Source of the DNA: Candidatus Opimibacter skivensis
GTDB lineage: Bacteria > Bacteroidota > Bacteroidia > Chitinophagales > Saprospiraceae
Direction: 5' to 3'
Assembly (NCBI GenBank): GCA_016721905.1
Contig: JADKHH010000001.1
Span: 248,001 to 312,000 of the forward strand
DNA length: 64,000 bases
A program made the translations under genes and the position numbers. Shown here in pieces: positions 54,580 through 63,460 of the stretch. Under the pieces are notes generated by a model. That model worked only from the letters and a program-made list of their open reading frames with translations, ran no database searches and was not told the DNA's origin. Each line of letters starts with the position of its first letter. Position 1 is the stretch's first letter.

Positions 54580-54817
54580 AATATTTATTAAATATTATTT
54601 TAATATCACCGAAATATTTCATAAGCTATATTGTCACCAAATGAGATTGCTAAATGCTAAGATACTCTTAGTCTAGTATTATTTATTTATTTCCTCATGG
54701 CTACTTTGCGCAAAGGTTAGTTTATACCTTACTGTAACATCTTTGCTAAGATGCCGTCTCTTATGAACAGCAAAATGGCTGAAGCAAAGCTAATCAGTGA
54801 TATCATAGAATTAGTCG

Positions 54818-54936
54818 CGCGTCAGGAGACGCGATACATATGACATTCAAGTCTGAGACTTGAACGAACAATACAAGAAAGGATCCCGCGCGTCTGGAGA
54901 CGCGGAATATATTGCATTCAAGACTGGAGTCTTGAA
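54818..54936. repeat. REP-like family I, two inverted-orientation units in tandem
   Basis: Two hairpin pairs in the opposite orientation to those at 48 and 49.7 kb: CGCGTC-AGGA-GACGCG (54818-54833) with TTCAAGTC-TGA-GACTTGAA (54846-54864), and CGCGTC-TGGA-GACGCG (54889-54904) with TTCAAGAC-TGGA-GTCTTGAA (54917-54936). The second unit keeps GAATATATTGCA between the hairpins and a compensated base-pair change (GTC/GAC to GAC/GTC) in the stem. The rest of 54580-55042 has no gene. Confidence 0.8.
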
Positions 54937-55042
54937 CGAGCGTCGCATTTTTTATAAATATTAAAAATGCCTGCGTGTATTGAATGAGCCGCAAATCCTC
55001 TGGAAGCTGGAAGCTGGTAGCCATTCCCCCCAGAGCTGACAG

Positions 55043-56233
55043 CTACTTAATAACACTGTGCTTCCTGCCAACTTTAATAAACGCCTCCAAACACTTATCC
55101 AAATGCTCGCGCTCATGTCCTGCAGATATCTGCACACTGATCCGTGCTTTGCCTTGTGGGACAACTGGATAATAAAACCCAATCACATAGATTCCTTCTT
55201 TCAACAGATCATCAGCAAACACCTGCGAAAGCTTGGCATCATAGAGCATCACGGGCACTATCGGATGTACTCCTGGAACAATATCAAAGCCGGCATCGGT
55301 CATACCTTTCCTGAAGTAAGTAGAATTGGTTTCAAGTTTATCGCGCAGGGAAGTCGTTTCGCCGAGCATATTTAATACCGCAATGGAAGCACCGACGATC
55401 GATGGCGCCAAGGTATTTGAAAACAAATATGGTCGTGAACGTTGACGAAGTAATGCAATAACTTCTTTCGAACCCGCGGTAAAACCACCGGATGCACCAC
55501 CAAGTGCCTTACCAAAAGTACCAGTCGTGATATCCACTTTTCCAAACACACCACTATGCTCAGCACTACCCCGCCCTGTCTTGCCAACAAATCCGGTAGC
55601 ATGACAATCATCCACCATGACGATAGCATCATATTTTTCCGCTAACGCAACGATTTTGTCCATCTGAGCGATAATACCATCCATGGAGAATACACCATCT
55701 GTGGCAATCATCCTACGACGTGCCCCCTGGGCTTCTTTCAATTTTTCTTCCAGGTCCGCCATATCATTGTTGTTATACCTGTAGCGCTTAGCTTTACACA
55801 ACCTTATACCGTCGATAATGGACGCATGATTCAATGCATCAGAAATAATCGCATCTTCTTCATTCAATAGTGGCTCAAACAATCCACCATTGGCGTCAAA
55901 AGCCGCTGCATATAAGATGGCATCTTCTGCACCTACCCACGCAGCTATTTTCGCTTCGAGGTCTTTATGGATATCCTGCGTACCACAAATGAACCGCACA
56001 CTGGACATACCGAAACCATGGCTATGAATAGTTTCAATAGCCGCTTCGGTCACCCGGTGATGAGACGAAAGCCCCAGGTAATTGTTGGCACAAAAATTAA
56101 GCACCTCACCACCTTCAATGGTATCAATCTCAGCACCCTGCGGTGATGTGATCGTACGCTCGCGCTTGAATAATCCGGCTTCGCGGATAGCATCCAGTTC
56201 AGCTTGTATTTGCAGGTCCAGTTTCTTAGACAT
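55043..56233 (-). CDS. kbl: Glycine C-acetyltransferase (2-amino-3-ketobutyrate CoA ligase)
   Basis: A 396-residue PLP enzyme of the alpha-oxoamine synthase family that splits 2-amino-3-ketobutyrate with CoA into glycine and acetyl-CoA. The PLP lysine is in TGTFGKALGGASGGF. Other motifs are CANNYLGLSSH, MSSVRFICGTQDIHKDLE, SDALNHASIIDGIRL and VMVDDCHATGFVG. Length matches the family. Its start overlaps the end of the upstream threonine dehydrogenase by 8 bases, so the two-step threonine breakdown pathway is encoded in one coupled unit. Intact. Confidence 0.96.
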   Translation of the reverse strand: MSKKLDLQIQAELDAIREAGLFKRERTITSPQGAEIDTIEGGEVLNFCANNYLGLSSHHRVTEAAIETIHSHGFGMSSVRFICGTQDIHKDLEAKIAAWVGAEDAILYAAAFDANGGLFEPLLNEEDAIISDALNHASIIDGIRLCKAKRYRYNNNDMADLEEKLKEAQGARRRMIATDGVFSMDGIIAQMDKIVALAEKYDAIVMVDDCHATGFVGKTGRGSAEHSGVFGKVDITTGTFGKALGGASGGFTAGSKEVIALLRQRSRPYLFSNTLAPSIVGASIAVLNMLGETTSLRDKLETNSTYFRKGMTDAGFDIVPGVHPIVPVMLYDAKLSQVFADDLLKEGIYVIGFYYPVVPQGKARISVQISAGHEREHLDKCLEAFIKVGRKHSVIK

Positions 56234-57182
56234 GGTTATATTTTTTCTTTAGTTGAGTTAACATTTCAAGGGTCATGGCATCGAGGTCATATTCGTGTTT
56301 CCATCCCCAGTCATTACGCGCATCCTGATCATCAATACTCTCGGTCCATGATGCAGCTATTGCCTGCCGGTGATCAGGCGCATAGTCAATGGTGAAGTCC
56401 GGCATGTGCTTCTTGATCGAGGCAGCCAGTTCAGCAGGCGTGAAACTCATCGCCGCCAGATTGTAGGAGGTCCTGATTTTGATTTCTTCACTTGGGGCCC
56501 TCATCAATTCAAGGGTTGCACGGATGGAATCATCCATGTACATCATCGGAAGTCTTGTATCTGCTTCGAGGAAACAAGTATACTTTCCATGCAGTATCGC
56601 CTGGTGAAATATATCAACGGCATAATCCGTAGTCCCACCGCCAGGCATGGATTGATAACTGATGATGCCCGGATAACGAACCGAACGTACATCTAATCCG
56701 AAACGGTTATGATAGTATTCACACCACAATTCACCGGCTGCTTTAGAAATCCCATACACGGTAGACGGAGTCATCACCGTATGCTGAGGTGTATTGATTC
56801 GCGGTGTTGTCTTTCCAAATACGGCAATGGTGCTGGGATAGAATACTTTCTGCAAGCCTGACTCCCGCGCGAGTTCCAGGATCGACAGCAAACCATTCAT
56901 GTTGATGTTCCAGGTCCTTTGCGGATTCGCTTCACCGCTGGCTGAGAGGATCGCTGCAAGGTGGTAGATCGTGGTGACTTTGTATTTCTCCACTAATTCC
57001 TTGAGAAGCTGGGTATTCAGAATATCCAGGGTTTCAAATAATCCTGCAGGATGTTCGGGCTTCCGGATGTCAGTGGCCAGTACATTATCCTGACCATATT
57101 CTGCGCGCAGGGCTTCGGTGAGCACGGTACCGATCTGCCCTGTAGCACCGGTAACGAGGATCATTTCTTTGGTTGGATTCAC
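56226..57182 (-). CDS. tdh: L-threonine 3-dehydrogenase, short-chain (epimerase-like) type
   Basis: A 318-residue NAD-dependent epimerase/dehydratase-fold protein. N-terminal VTGATGQIGTVLTEAL is the Rossmann GxxGxxG motif, and YGISKAAGELWCEYY holds the catalytic Tyr and Lys. SYQSMPGGGTTDYAVDIFHQA and PMMYMDDSIRATLELM match the short-chain threonine dehydrogenases common in Bacteroidota. It oxidises threonine to 2-amino-3-ketobutyrate, which Kbl then cleaves. Overlap with kbl supports this assignment over a sugar-nucleotide epimerase. Confidence 0.93.
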   Translation of the reverse strand: MNPTKEMILVTGATGQIGTVLTEALRAEYGQDNVLATDIRKPEHPAGLFETLDILNTQLLKELVEKYKVTTIYHLAAILSASGEANPQRTWNINMNGLLSILELARESGLQKVFYPSTIAVFGKTTPRINTPQHTVMTPSTVYGISKAAGELWCEYYHNRFGLDVRSVRYPGIISYQSMPGGGTTDYAVDIFHQAILHGKYTCFLEADTRLPMMYMDDSIRATLELMRAPSEEIKIRTSYNLAAMSFTPAELAASIKKHMPDFTIDYAPDHRQAIAASWTESIDDQDARNDWGWKHEYDLDAMTLEMLTQLKKKYNHV

Positions 57183-57230
57183 GATGTGGCTAAGGTAAGA
57201 GGAATGAATGATGTGAGGTAGTCCTGGAGT

Positions 57231-58532
57231 TTATGATAATAGCTGATACACCACAAAACTACCCAGGTAAGCGAGTCCTGTCATCATAACGAATTGGATG
57301 GCAGGCCATTTCCATGATTTAGTCTCCCGCTTGACGATCGCCAGCGTACTCATGCACTGCATGGCAAACACGTAGAATATGAGTAGCGACCAGGTGGTAG
57401 CGGCTGTATAAATCAACTCCCCGGTTTGTTGATTTCTATCCTGGGCCATGTGGGTTCGAATGGACGTGACATCAGAGTCGTCATCAATGCTGTAAATGGT
57501 CGCCATGGTCCCGACAAAAACTTCACGGGCTGCAAATGAGCAAATAAGGGCAATCCCGATCTTCCAGTCAAAGCCAAGGGGAGCGATGACAGGTTCGATA
57601 CTTTTACCCAGAATACCGGCATAAGACTCTTCAAGCTTTGGCCTCTGGCGGGTCTCTGTAGAAAGTGACTCACCCGCTGGATCAGGTGTTCCCGGACCTG
57701 GTCCAAAACTTGCCAGAAACCAAAGAACAAGTGAAATAATGAGAATGATCTTACCGGCGCCTAGCACAAATGATTTGGTCTTTTCAAACACAAGGAAAAA
57801 CAGGTTTTTAGGCACCGGCGGCCGGTAGATCGGGAGTTCCATCATCAGGAAACTCCGGTCTTCAGATTTGATGATTTGCTTGAGCACATAAGCAGCCAGC
57901 AGTGCTGCAACTATACCTATGCCATAAAGCCCCATGAGCGCTAATCCCTGTTGCTCAAACCCCAATATCCGCCCCTGCGGCACAGCAAAACCAATCAGTA
58001 TCGCGTAAACGGGGATGCGTGCCGAACAACTTATGAAGGGCGTAACCATAATGGTGATGAGCCGCTCTTTCCAGTTACTGATGTTCCGCGTACTCATGAT
58101 GGCAGGTATAGCGCACGCACCGCCTGAAACCAATGCTACAATGCTCCGGCCGTTGAGACCGATGCGTCGCATCATGACATCAAACATGCTGACTGCCCTG
58201 GCCATATAGCCAATCTCTTCGAGGATACCTATTAGGAAAAACAAGATCGCTATCTGCGGGATGAAGACTAATATCCCTGTAAGCCCGGCCAGCAATCCAT
58301 CGCATACCAGGTCTGTGATCCAACCTGCTGGTACAGTATTTCTGATTAGCATACCCAGTTGCCCCATCGTTGCTTCAATAAAATCCATAGGGGCCGCAGC
58401 CCAGGCAAAAATGGCCTGGAAGATGAGTAACATGATGAGGAAAAAGAAAATAACGCCAAGTACCGGGTGCATCACCCATTTGTCAATCTGATCCGTGATC
58501 TTCATGCCTGCTCCACCTTCATCCAGATGCAA
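57231..58532 (-). CDS. feoB: Ferrous iron transporter FeoB, membrane (C-terminal) part
   Basis: The membrane part of FeoB with about ten helices, two gate domains (LVSGGACAIPAIMSTR; CSFAAREVFVGTMATIYSI) and conserved cysteines in these segments. The frame opens with HLDEGGAGMKITDQIDKWV, which is mid-protein in the family, so the ATG in it is not the gene start. One base is missing or added in ACCCC near 58548: in the repaired frame the GTPase part continues ...PIIRKALHLDEGG. FeoB imports Fe2+ across the inner membrane using GTP-dependent gating. With the upstream half the total is about 690 residues, normal for the family. Confidence 0.92.
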   Translation of the reverse strand: MHLDEGGAGMKITDQIDKWVMHPVLGVIFFFLIMLLIFQAIFAWAAAPMDFIEATMGQLGMLIRNTVPAGWITDLVCDGLLAGLTGILVFIPQIAILFFLIGILEEIGYMARAVSMFDVMMRRIGLNGRSIVALVSGGACAIPAIMSTRNISNWKERLITIMVTPFISCSARIPVYAILIGFAVPQGRILGFEQQGLALMGLYGIGIVAALLAAYVLKQIIKSEDRSFLMMELPIYRPPVPKNLFFLVFEKTKSFVLGAGKIILIISLVLWFLASFGPGPGTPDPAGESLSTETRQRPKLEESYAGILGKSIEPVIAPLGFDWKIGIALICSFAAREVFVGTMATIYSIDDDSDVTSIRTHMAQDRNQQTGELIYTAATTWSLLIFYVFAMQCMSTLAIVKRETKSWKWPAIQFVMMTGLAYLGSFVVYQLLS

Positions 58533-59308
58533 CGCTTTCCGGATGATGGGGTAAACCGACTGTATCTCGACAGGGTTTCACTAATCTGAGACTGAATGGA
58601 ATTGAATCGCTCCGCGATCGTCTTTGAACGAATCTCAGATTTGAGTCCTTCAGGTAAATGTTCCAACCACTCAAAATGGTGAAGGGTGAGCAACTTTCCA
58701 TACGCGGATTGAAATGGAATCCTGTCACCAAAGTATTCCGTGAGCTGCTTTTCCTGGAGAGAAAATTTATAATACGGCTCCTCCGATACGTTTGGTTGGC
58801 TGAGAAGATGGACGATCTGCAGTTTCAACGCCATCACCCCTATTCCTGTTTTTCCGGAGATCGGTACGACAGGTATTTTAAAATGCTCCTGGAGTTGGTC
58901 AGCATGAATAGTCACACCGGGCATATCGACCATGTTGAGCGCGAGTATCACAGGATAACCCAGATCTTTAAGCTGGGTCAGCATTAATATTTGCTTTTCC
59001 AACTGACTGACATCCGCGACATAGACGATGAGGTCAGGCTGCTTCTTTTCTTCCAGAAACTGGCGCACTACGATCCGCTCATCTTTTGAAGAAGGGTACA
59101 TGCTATAGGCCCCAGGCAGATCCAGCAAGGTAACTTCCTGTTCAGCAGAGAGATGTAGGGTCCCAGTCTTGCGGTCGACCGTGATGCCAGGATAATTTCC
59201 AACCCGCTGGTTCAATCCAGTCAGTTGGTTAAATAAGGTGGATTTCCCCGAATTGGGGTTGCCAGCCAGGATAACAAGCTTCTGCTCGGCTTTAGGAGGT
59301 ATGCTCAT
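58502..59308 (-). CDS. feoB: Ferrous iron transporter FeoB, G-domain (N-terminal) part
   Basis: The cytoplasmic GTPase domain of FeoB: G1 GNPNSGKSTLFNQLTG, G2 region VGNYPGITVDRKTG, G3 DLPGAYSMYP and G4 LNMVDMP, followed by the helical GDI-like domain. The frame ends after a shift near 58548, so the last residues (TPSSGKRCIWMKVEQA) are out-of-frame translation. Its start overlaps the stop of feoA by four bases. The full gene is 57231-59308. Whether the shift is real decides whether ferrous iron uptake by this system works. Confidence 0.92.
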   Translation of the reverse strand: MSIPPKAEQKLVILAGNPNSGKSTLFNQLTGLNQRVGNYPGITVDRKTGTLHLSAEQEVTLLDLPGAYSMYPSSKDERIVVRQFLEEKKQPDLIVYVADVSQLEKQILMLTQLKDLGYPVILALNMVDMPGVTIHADQLQEHFKIPVVPISGKTGIGVMALKLQIVHLLSQPNVSEEPYYKFSLQEKQLTEYFGDRIPFQSAYGKLLTLHHFEWLEHLPEGLKSEIRSKTIAERFNSIQSQISETLSRYSRFTPSSGKRCIWMKVEQA

Positions 59309-59544
59309 AGGCCCTGGATGATAATCGTTTGAGCCTCATCCTTTCGCAGCGCGATCTTAAACCGGCTGTTGATCCTGTAGATGAGCGTTTGTCCGAGGGC
59401 ATTTCGCCTGACCATTTCGATCTGTGCATGAGGGAGTATGCCCATTGCCATTAGCTTGCCGGCAATGATCATATCCTCAAACCGGATGATATGGCTGGTT
59501 TCGTTCGGATGCAATTCACTGGCGTTTCTAAGGGCTGAACCCAT
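59305..59544 (-). CDS. feoA: Ferrous iron transport protein FeoA
   Basis: A 79-residue SH3-like protein. The family pattern is visible in GKLMAMGILPHAQIEMVRRNALGQTLIYRI and FKIALRKDEAQTI. FeoA is a small cytoplasmic partner that modulates FeoB. The gene precedes and overlaps feoB, the standard order. No Fur box was recognised with confidence upstream. Confidence 0.88.
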   Translation of the reverse strand: MGSALRNASELHPNETSHIIRFEDMIIAGKLMAMGILPHAQIEMVRRNALGQTLIYRINSRFKIALRKDEAQTIIIQGL

Positions 59545-59640
59545 TACTGGTCTAAAATCTCGTTGAACCGCTAAGATAGCACGCCTGGACTTAATAGATT
59601 TGTCTCAGAGGCTTTATTAAACCCATTCAATTCTGTTTCT

Positions 59641-60207
59641 ATGTTTTCAGTCTACCTGGAACTTGGCTTTGACCACATATCGGACCTCAAGGGATATGAC
59701 CATATCCTGTTTATCATTGCTTTATGTGCCGTTTTCTCTGTTTCAGACTGGAAAAAGATCCTGATCCTCGTTACGGCCTTTACTATCGGCCATAGCATAA
59801 CACTCGCCCTTTCGGCACTGCATATCATCAATGTCTCCCCATATCTGATCGAGCTCCTCATCCCTGTCACCATATTGCTCACTGCGGTCCAGAATTTCTG
59901 GTTCAAGCCCGACCAACACAGGCGCTGGAACCTCAATTATTTCCTCGCCCTCTTTTTCGGCTTCATCCATGGCATGGGTTTCTCCAATTTTTTCAGATCA
60001 CTGCTCGGGCAGGAGGCTGATATCGTCCTTCCTCTCCTGGCCTTCAACATAGGTGTTGAGCTAGGTCAGTTGTGTATCGTCATCTGCATAATGATTGCTG
60101 ATTTTCTTGTCGTCAAATTGGGCAAGGTCAGGCAGCAGTATTGGAATTATACGGTGAGTGTGGTGGCAATAGTTTTATCGATCATGATGATCATCGATAG
60201 GATCTAA
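59641..60207 (+). CDS. HupE/UreJ-family membrane protein
   Basis: A 188-residue protein with about six membrane helices and the histidine/acid motifs of the HupE/UreJ_2 family: GFDHISDLKGYDHILFI, TAFTIGHSITL and FGFIHGMGFSNFF. Family members are proposed nickel or other metal permeases or accessory proteins of hydrogenase and urease. No hydrogenase or urease genes are here, so the substrate is open. It stands alone, divergent from feoAB with about 96 bases between starts, which may hint at shared metal-responsive control. Confidence 0.82.
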   Translation: MFSVYLELGFDHISDLKGYDHILFIIALCAVFSVSDWKKILILVTAFTIGHSITLALSALHIINVSPYLIELLIPVTILLTAVQNFWFKPDQHRRWNLNYFLALFFGFIHGMGFSNFFRSLLGQEADIVLPLLAFNIGVELGQLCIVICIMIADFLVVKLGKVRQQYWNYTVSVVAIVLSIMMIIDRI

Positions 60208-60214
60208 ACGTTTT

Positions 60215-60378
60215 GCCCCTTCGACCGTACGGTCTCTCCCCTGTGTGCTTCGCAACCCCGGGGTTTCAGGGTTAATATGTTTTAACCCCGGGGTTTTCGG
60301 AATGATTTGATGAACGGAGTGAATTAAAGCCATGGAGGAACACAGGGGAGAAAATTTTCGCAGAAAATTAGAAGGGGC
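60215..60378. repeat. 164-bp element with nested inverted repeats
   Basis: Outer arms GCCCCTTC (60215-60222) / GAAGGGGC (60371-60378) and inner arms TCTCCCCTGTGT (60235-60246) / ACACAGGGGAGA (60340-60351) are perfect inverted repeats. The centre holds two copies of the palindrome AACCCCGGGGTT (from about 60254 and 60283). A shortened relative lies at 43446-43517. The form is that of a small non-autonomous mobile element (MITE-like) or a large hairpin. Confidence 0.65.
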
Positions 60379-60443
60379 TACATAAGGAGGAGCACCTCAG
60401 ACTATATGCTTAATTTCCCCCCTCAATCAAACACATCTGCATC

Positions 60444-62003
60444 ATGGACCAAACTGCATTCCAGACTACAATAACCGAAGGATATACTTTCAAAGGCGAA
60501 TCCATCATTCTGGGTGCCGCCGTCCTGGGTGGCGCACCTGTCAAGGAGTGCTTTGTCAGGATACCCCTGGCTACCCTCAACCGCCACGGACTTATCGCAG
60601 GTGCCACCGGAACCGGTAAGACAAAGACGCTCCAACTCCTTGCCGAACAACTGAGTGCAAACGGGATCCCTACCCTCGTAATGGATATCAAAGGCGATCT
60701 AAGCGGCATTGCTGCTAAAGGTGAAACGAACGCTAAAATCACGGAGAGACATGATTTAATCGGCCTGCCGTTTATCCCGGGTTCAAGTCCGGTAGAGTTT
60801 CTGTCACTTTCTTCCGAACCAGGCGCCCGGTTAAGAGCTACTGTTTTAGAATTTGGACCCGTGCTCTTTTCAAAGATGCTCGACCTCAATGAAACACAAC
60901 AAGGTGTCATCACGGTCATTTTCAAATTTTGTGAGGATCATGAACTTCCGTTACTCGACCTCGAAGATTTGAAAAAAGTCCTCCAATACCTCACGACCGA
61001 TGGCAAGGAGGCTTTTGAGGCAGAATATGGAAAGATAATGACTACCTCCACTGGTACAATCATGCGCAAGCTGGTGGAACTGGAGCAACAAGGAGCTGCT
61101 GAATTTTTTGGTGAACCTTCATTTGATGTTGAGGATCTCCTCCGTGTGAATGCGGATGGCCAGGGCATCGTACATGCACTGAGGCTAACCGACATCCAGG
61201 ACAAACCGAAATTGTTTTCTTCTTTCATGCTGCAATTGCTCGCAGAGATCTATGCGATATTTCCGGAAGAGGGTGATGTCAAGAAACCAAAACTGGTCTT
61301 GTTTATTGATGAAGCACATCTCATATTTGATAATGCTTCAGATGCACTGCTCGATCAGATTGAGGTGATGATCAAATTGATTCGCTCTAAAGGAATCGGT
61401 ATCTTTTTTGTCACTCAAAATCCTTCTGATATTCCTGATAGTGTACTCGGTCAACTTGGTTTGAAAATCCAGCATGCACTGAGGGCTTTTACAGCTAAAG
61501 ACAGAAAGAGTATTCAAAAGGCAGCAGAAAATTTTCCGGAATCAGCATATTACAAAGTGGACCAGATACTTACTGAACTCGGAATCGGCGAAGCACTCGT
61601 CACAGCACTCAATGAAAAAGGCATACCTACTCCGTTGGTTCATTGTTATCTACGGGCTCCACAATCGCGGATGGATGTTCTGGAACCTTCAGAAATCAAA
61701 GCCCTCAACGACAAGTCACCACTAGTCAGTAAGTATAGTGAGGTGATCGACAGGGAAAGTGCGCATGAAATACTCACAGCCAAACTTGAAGATGCTCAAC
61801 TGGACAGCCACCGCGAAGTGATTCAACAACAGCGGACGAGGGCGAAGCAGGAAAAATCAACGATGGAAAAAGTGTTTTCAAATACTACCACCCGTCAGAT
61901 CGGGCGGACAGTGGCGAGAGAATTAACACGTGGGCTTTTGGGCGTACTCGGCGTAAAAGCAGCAACACGCAGGAGTACAAAAAAGAAAACAAGCTGGTTT
62001 TAA
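60444..62003 (+). CDS. HerA/DUF853-like P-loop ATPase (YjgR type)
   Basis: A 519-residue ATPase of the DUF853/YjgR group within the HerA-FtsK superfamily. An N-terminal beta-rich segment (GESIILGAAVLGGAPVKECF) leads into Walker A GATGTGKTKTL; Walker B is LVLFIDEAHLIFDNA and a sensor/arginine region is FFVTQNPSDIPDSVLGQLG. HerA-type ATPases form hexamers that move DNA or proteins; DUF853 members are single genes of unknown physiological role, usually without the NurA nuclease, as here. The C-terminus is basic (KAATRRSTKKKTSWF). Intact. Confidence 0.9.
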   Translation: MDQTAFQTTITEGYTFKGESIILGAAVLGGAPVKECFVRIPLATLNRHGLIAGATGTGKTKTLQLLAEQLSANGIPTLVMDIKGDLSGIAAKGETNAKITERHDLIGLPFIPGSSPVEFLSLSSEPGARLRATVLEFGPVLFSKMLDLNETQQGVITVIFKFCEDHELPLLDLEDLKKVLQYLTTDGKEAFEAEYGKIMTTSTGTIMRKLVELEQQGAAEFFGEPSFDVEDLLRVNADGQGIVHALRLTDIQDKPKLFSSFMLQLLAEIYAIFPEEGDVKKPKLVLFIDEAHLIFDNASDALLDQIEVMIKLIRSKGIGIFFVTQNPSDIPDSVLGQLGLKIQHALRAFTAKDRKSIQKAAENFPESAYYKVDQILTELGIGEALVTALNEKGIPTPLVHCYLRAPQSRMDVLEPSEIKALNDKSPLVSKYSEVIDRESAHEILTAKLEDAQLDSHREVIQQQRTRAKQEKSTMEKVFSNTTTRQIGRTVARELTRGLLGVLGVKAATRRSTKKKTSWF

Positions 62004-62028
62004 ACGGTTCTGCAGATCGGACCTTGTT

Positions 62029-63460
62029 TCAATTTTGAAAGTACGTACGAGCATTGCGGTGTACATTATCTCCCATCACCCGTTCATTCACGCCTGGTGT
62101 TTCCTGGGTGGCATCTCTATAAAGTTCAGTCTCCCATCGTGCATTATTGACCTCTCCGGTGGCTGTTGAGTGGAGCAATTCATGTCCGTTTTTAGTCAGT
62201 GATGGATTGTAGAAAAGGAACCGGACATTAGTCTGATGTGTAGCCGGAAACGTGTTATAAAACCAAATCTCATACGGAGGAGCACTAGGCTCATCCTCCA
62301 CGGTTATAACTTCATTCGGGTTACCATATTTCAGAAAGACATGGCCTCGGTCAGTTTCAAAACCATACCCAAAACCTGATCTGAACATTTCATCCACCGT
62401 TCTGGCAACTTTCATGTAGCCATAAAATGCAACTGCTGCATGTTTGCCGGCCATGGTGGTCCAATACTTATGCAGGAAATATCTTTTTGATTCAACACTT
62501 CCCTTTTTCAATAGCGCATTCATGACTTCTACATCTAGGGAGCTGACGATAGGCGCAATCGCTTTGAGGTCATAATCAAGTGAATCCTCGGGGATCGAAT
62601 TGACAAAACTCGACTCAAGCTGAAGTGCAGCTGTTTCCATAAATATAGAGTCGCCTGTTGGATTGAGTCTTGTAAAAGCCACTTGTTTGGTTTCTTTCAA
62701 CTGCTTGTTGCCATCAAACAGGGATGCTTCAAGCAGATAAGCACCTGTGATCAGTGTACTGATATCCAACTGCAACACATTGGCCGCAACTGGTTCCTTT
62801 TTTACTTTCTTGTACGTGACGATTGGAGGAGGAATATCTCCGCTGATAGGCTTGATGGTATACTGGAGATATGCCTGGCCTTCTACCAGATCTGTATGGT
62901 ACGTTTCAAGATAGATAGACAATTGATTGAGTGCAGGATAATATAACCTGAAAGCCAGTGGCTCCAGGTACAAGCCGCTTTTGTGGAGCGGCGAACTCTC
63001 CTCAGGTTGGTTTTTGATTGCAGCCAGTAATTGTATATCAGAAACTGACACATTCGATTGTCCAAATACAACATCAACCTCCTGGGAAACAGATACGTGA
63101 CTTGAGGTGTCACGTAAATCACTCGCTTCAATCTCAATCGTATATTTTCCTTCTTCAAGCGTAAAACGCTTCACATCAAAAAATATCACGGGCCGGACAT
63201 CCTTCACGACTGAGCTTGTATTTATTACCTGCCACGACCTTGTCGGCTTCATCCTTGACGAGCACAACATATTCTACTCCATATTCAGTATCAGATCCGG
63301 CGGTACACTGCAATGATGACCCAACAACATAAATGGAAACTTCAATATAGGCTGAAGTAGGAGCGTTAAACCTGTATACTTCCATGCAGACATCAGGAGT
63401 TCCGTGGAGTGAATTCCAGATTAACATGGTGCATCCGATGATCAGGCTAACGTGCTTCAT
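62029..63460 (-). CDS. GWxTD domain protein, one frameshift
   Basis: An exported protein with start ATG 63460 (MKHVSLIIGCTMLIWNSLHG, signal-like). The N-terminal part (63176-63460) and the rest (62029-63270) are in different frames and join near 63200 (...GNKYKLS|SVVKDVRPVIFFDV), giving about 475 residues. The C-terminal half is the GWxTD domain (YWTTMAGKHAAVAFYGYMKVA, GYGFETDRGHVFLKYGNPNEV, YEIWFYNTF). GWxTD proteins are widespread in Bacteroidota and related phyla with no established activity. The start overlaps the 3' end of the lipocalin-like gene by 14 bases. Confidence 0.82.

Noticed and set aside
54818..54936. Possible pair of terminators
   Set aside because: The hairpins lack T runs and occur in other places in both orientations, so they are dispersed repeats.
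55043..57182. Possible sugar-nucleotide epimerase and aminotransferase pair for surface glycan synthesis
   Set aside because: Motifs and overlap fit the threonine dehydrogenase/Kbl pathway better.
60444..62003. HerA-NurA or HerA-based phage defence module
   Set aside because: The protein fits the DUF853/YjgR group and has no nuclease, Sir2 or other effector neighbour.
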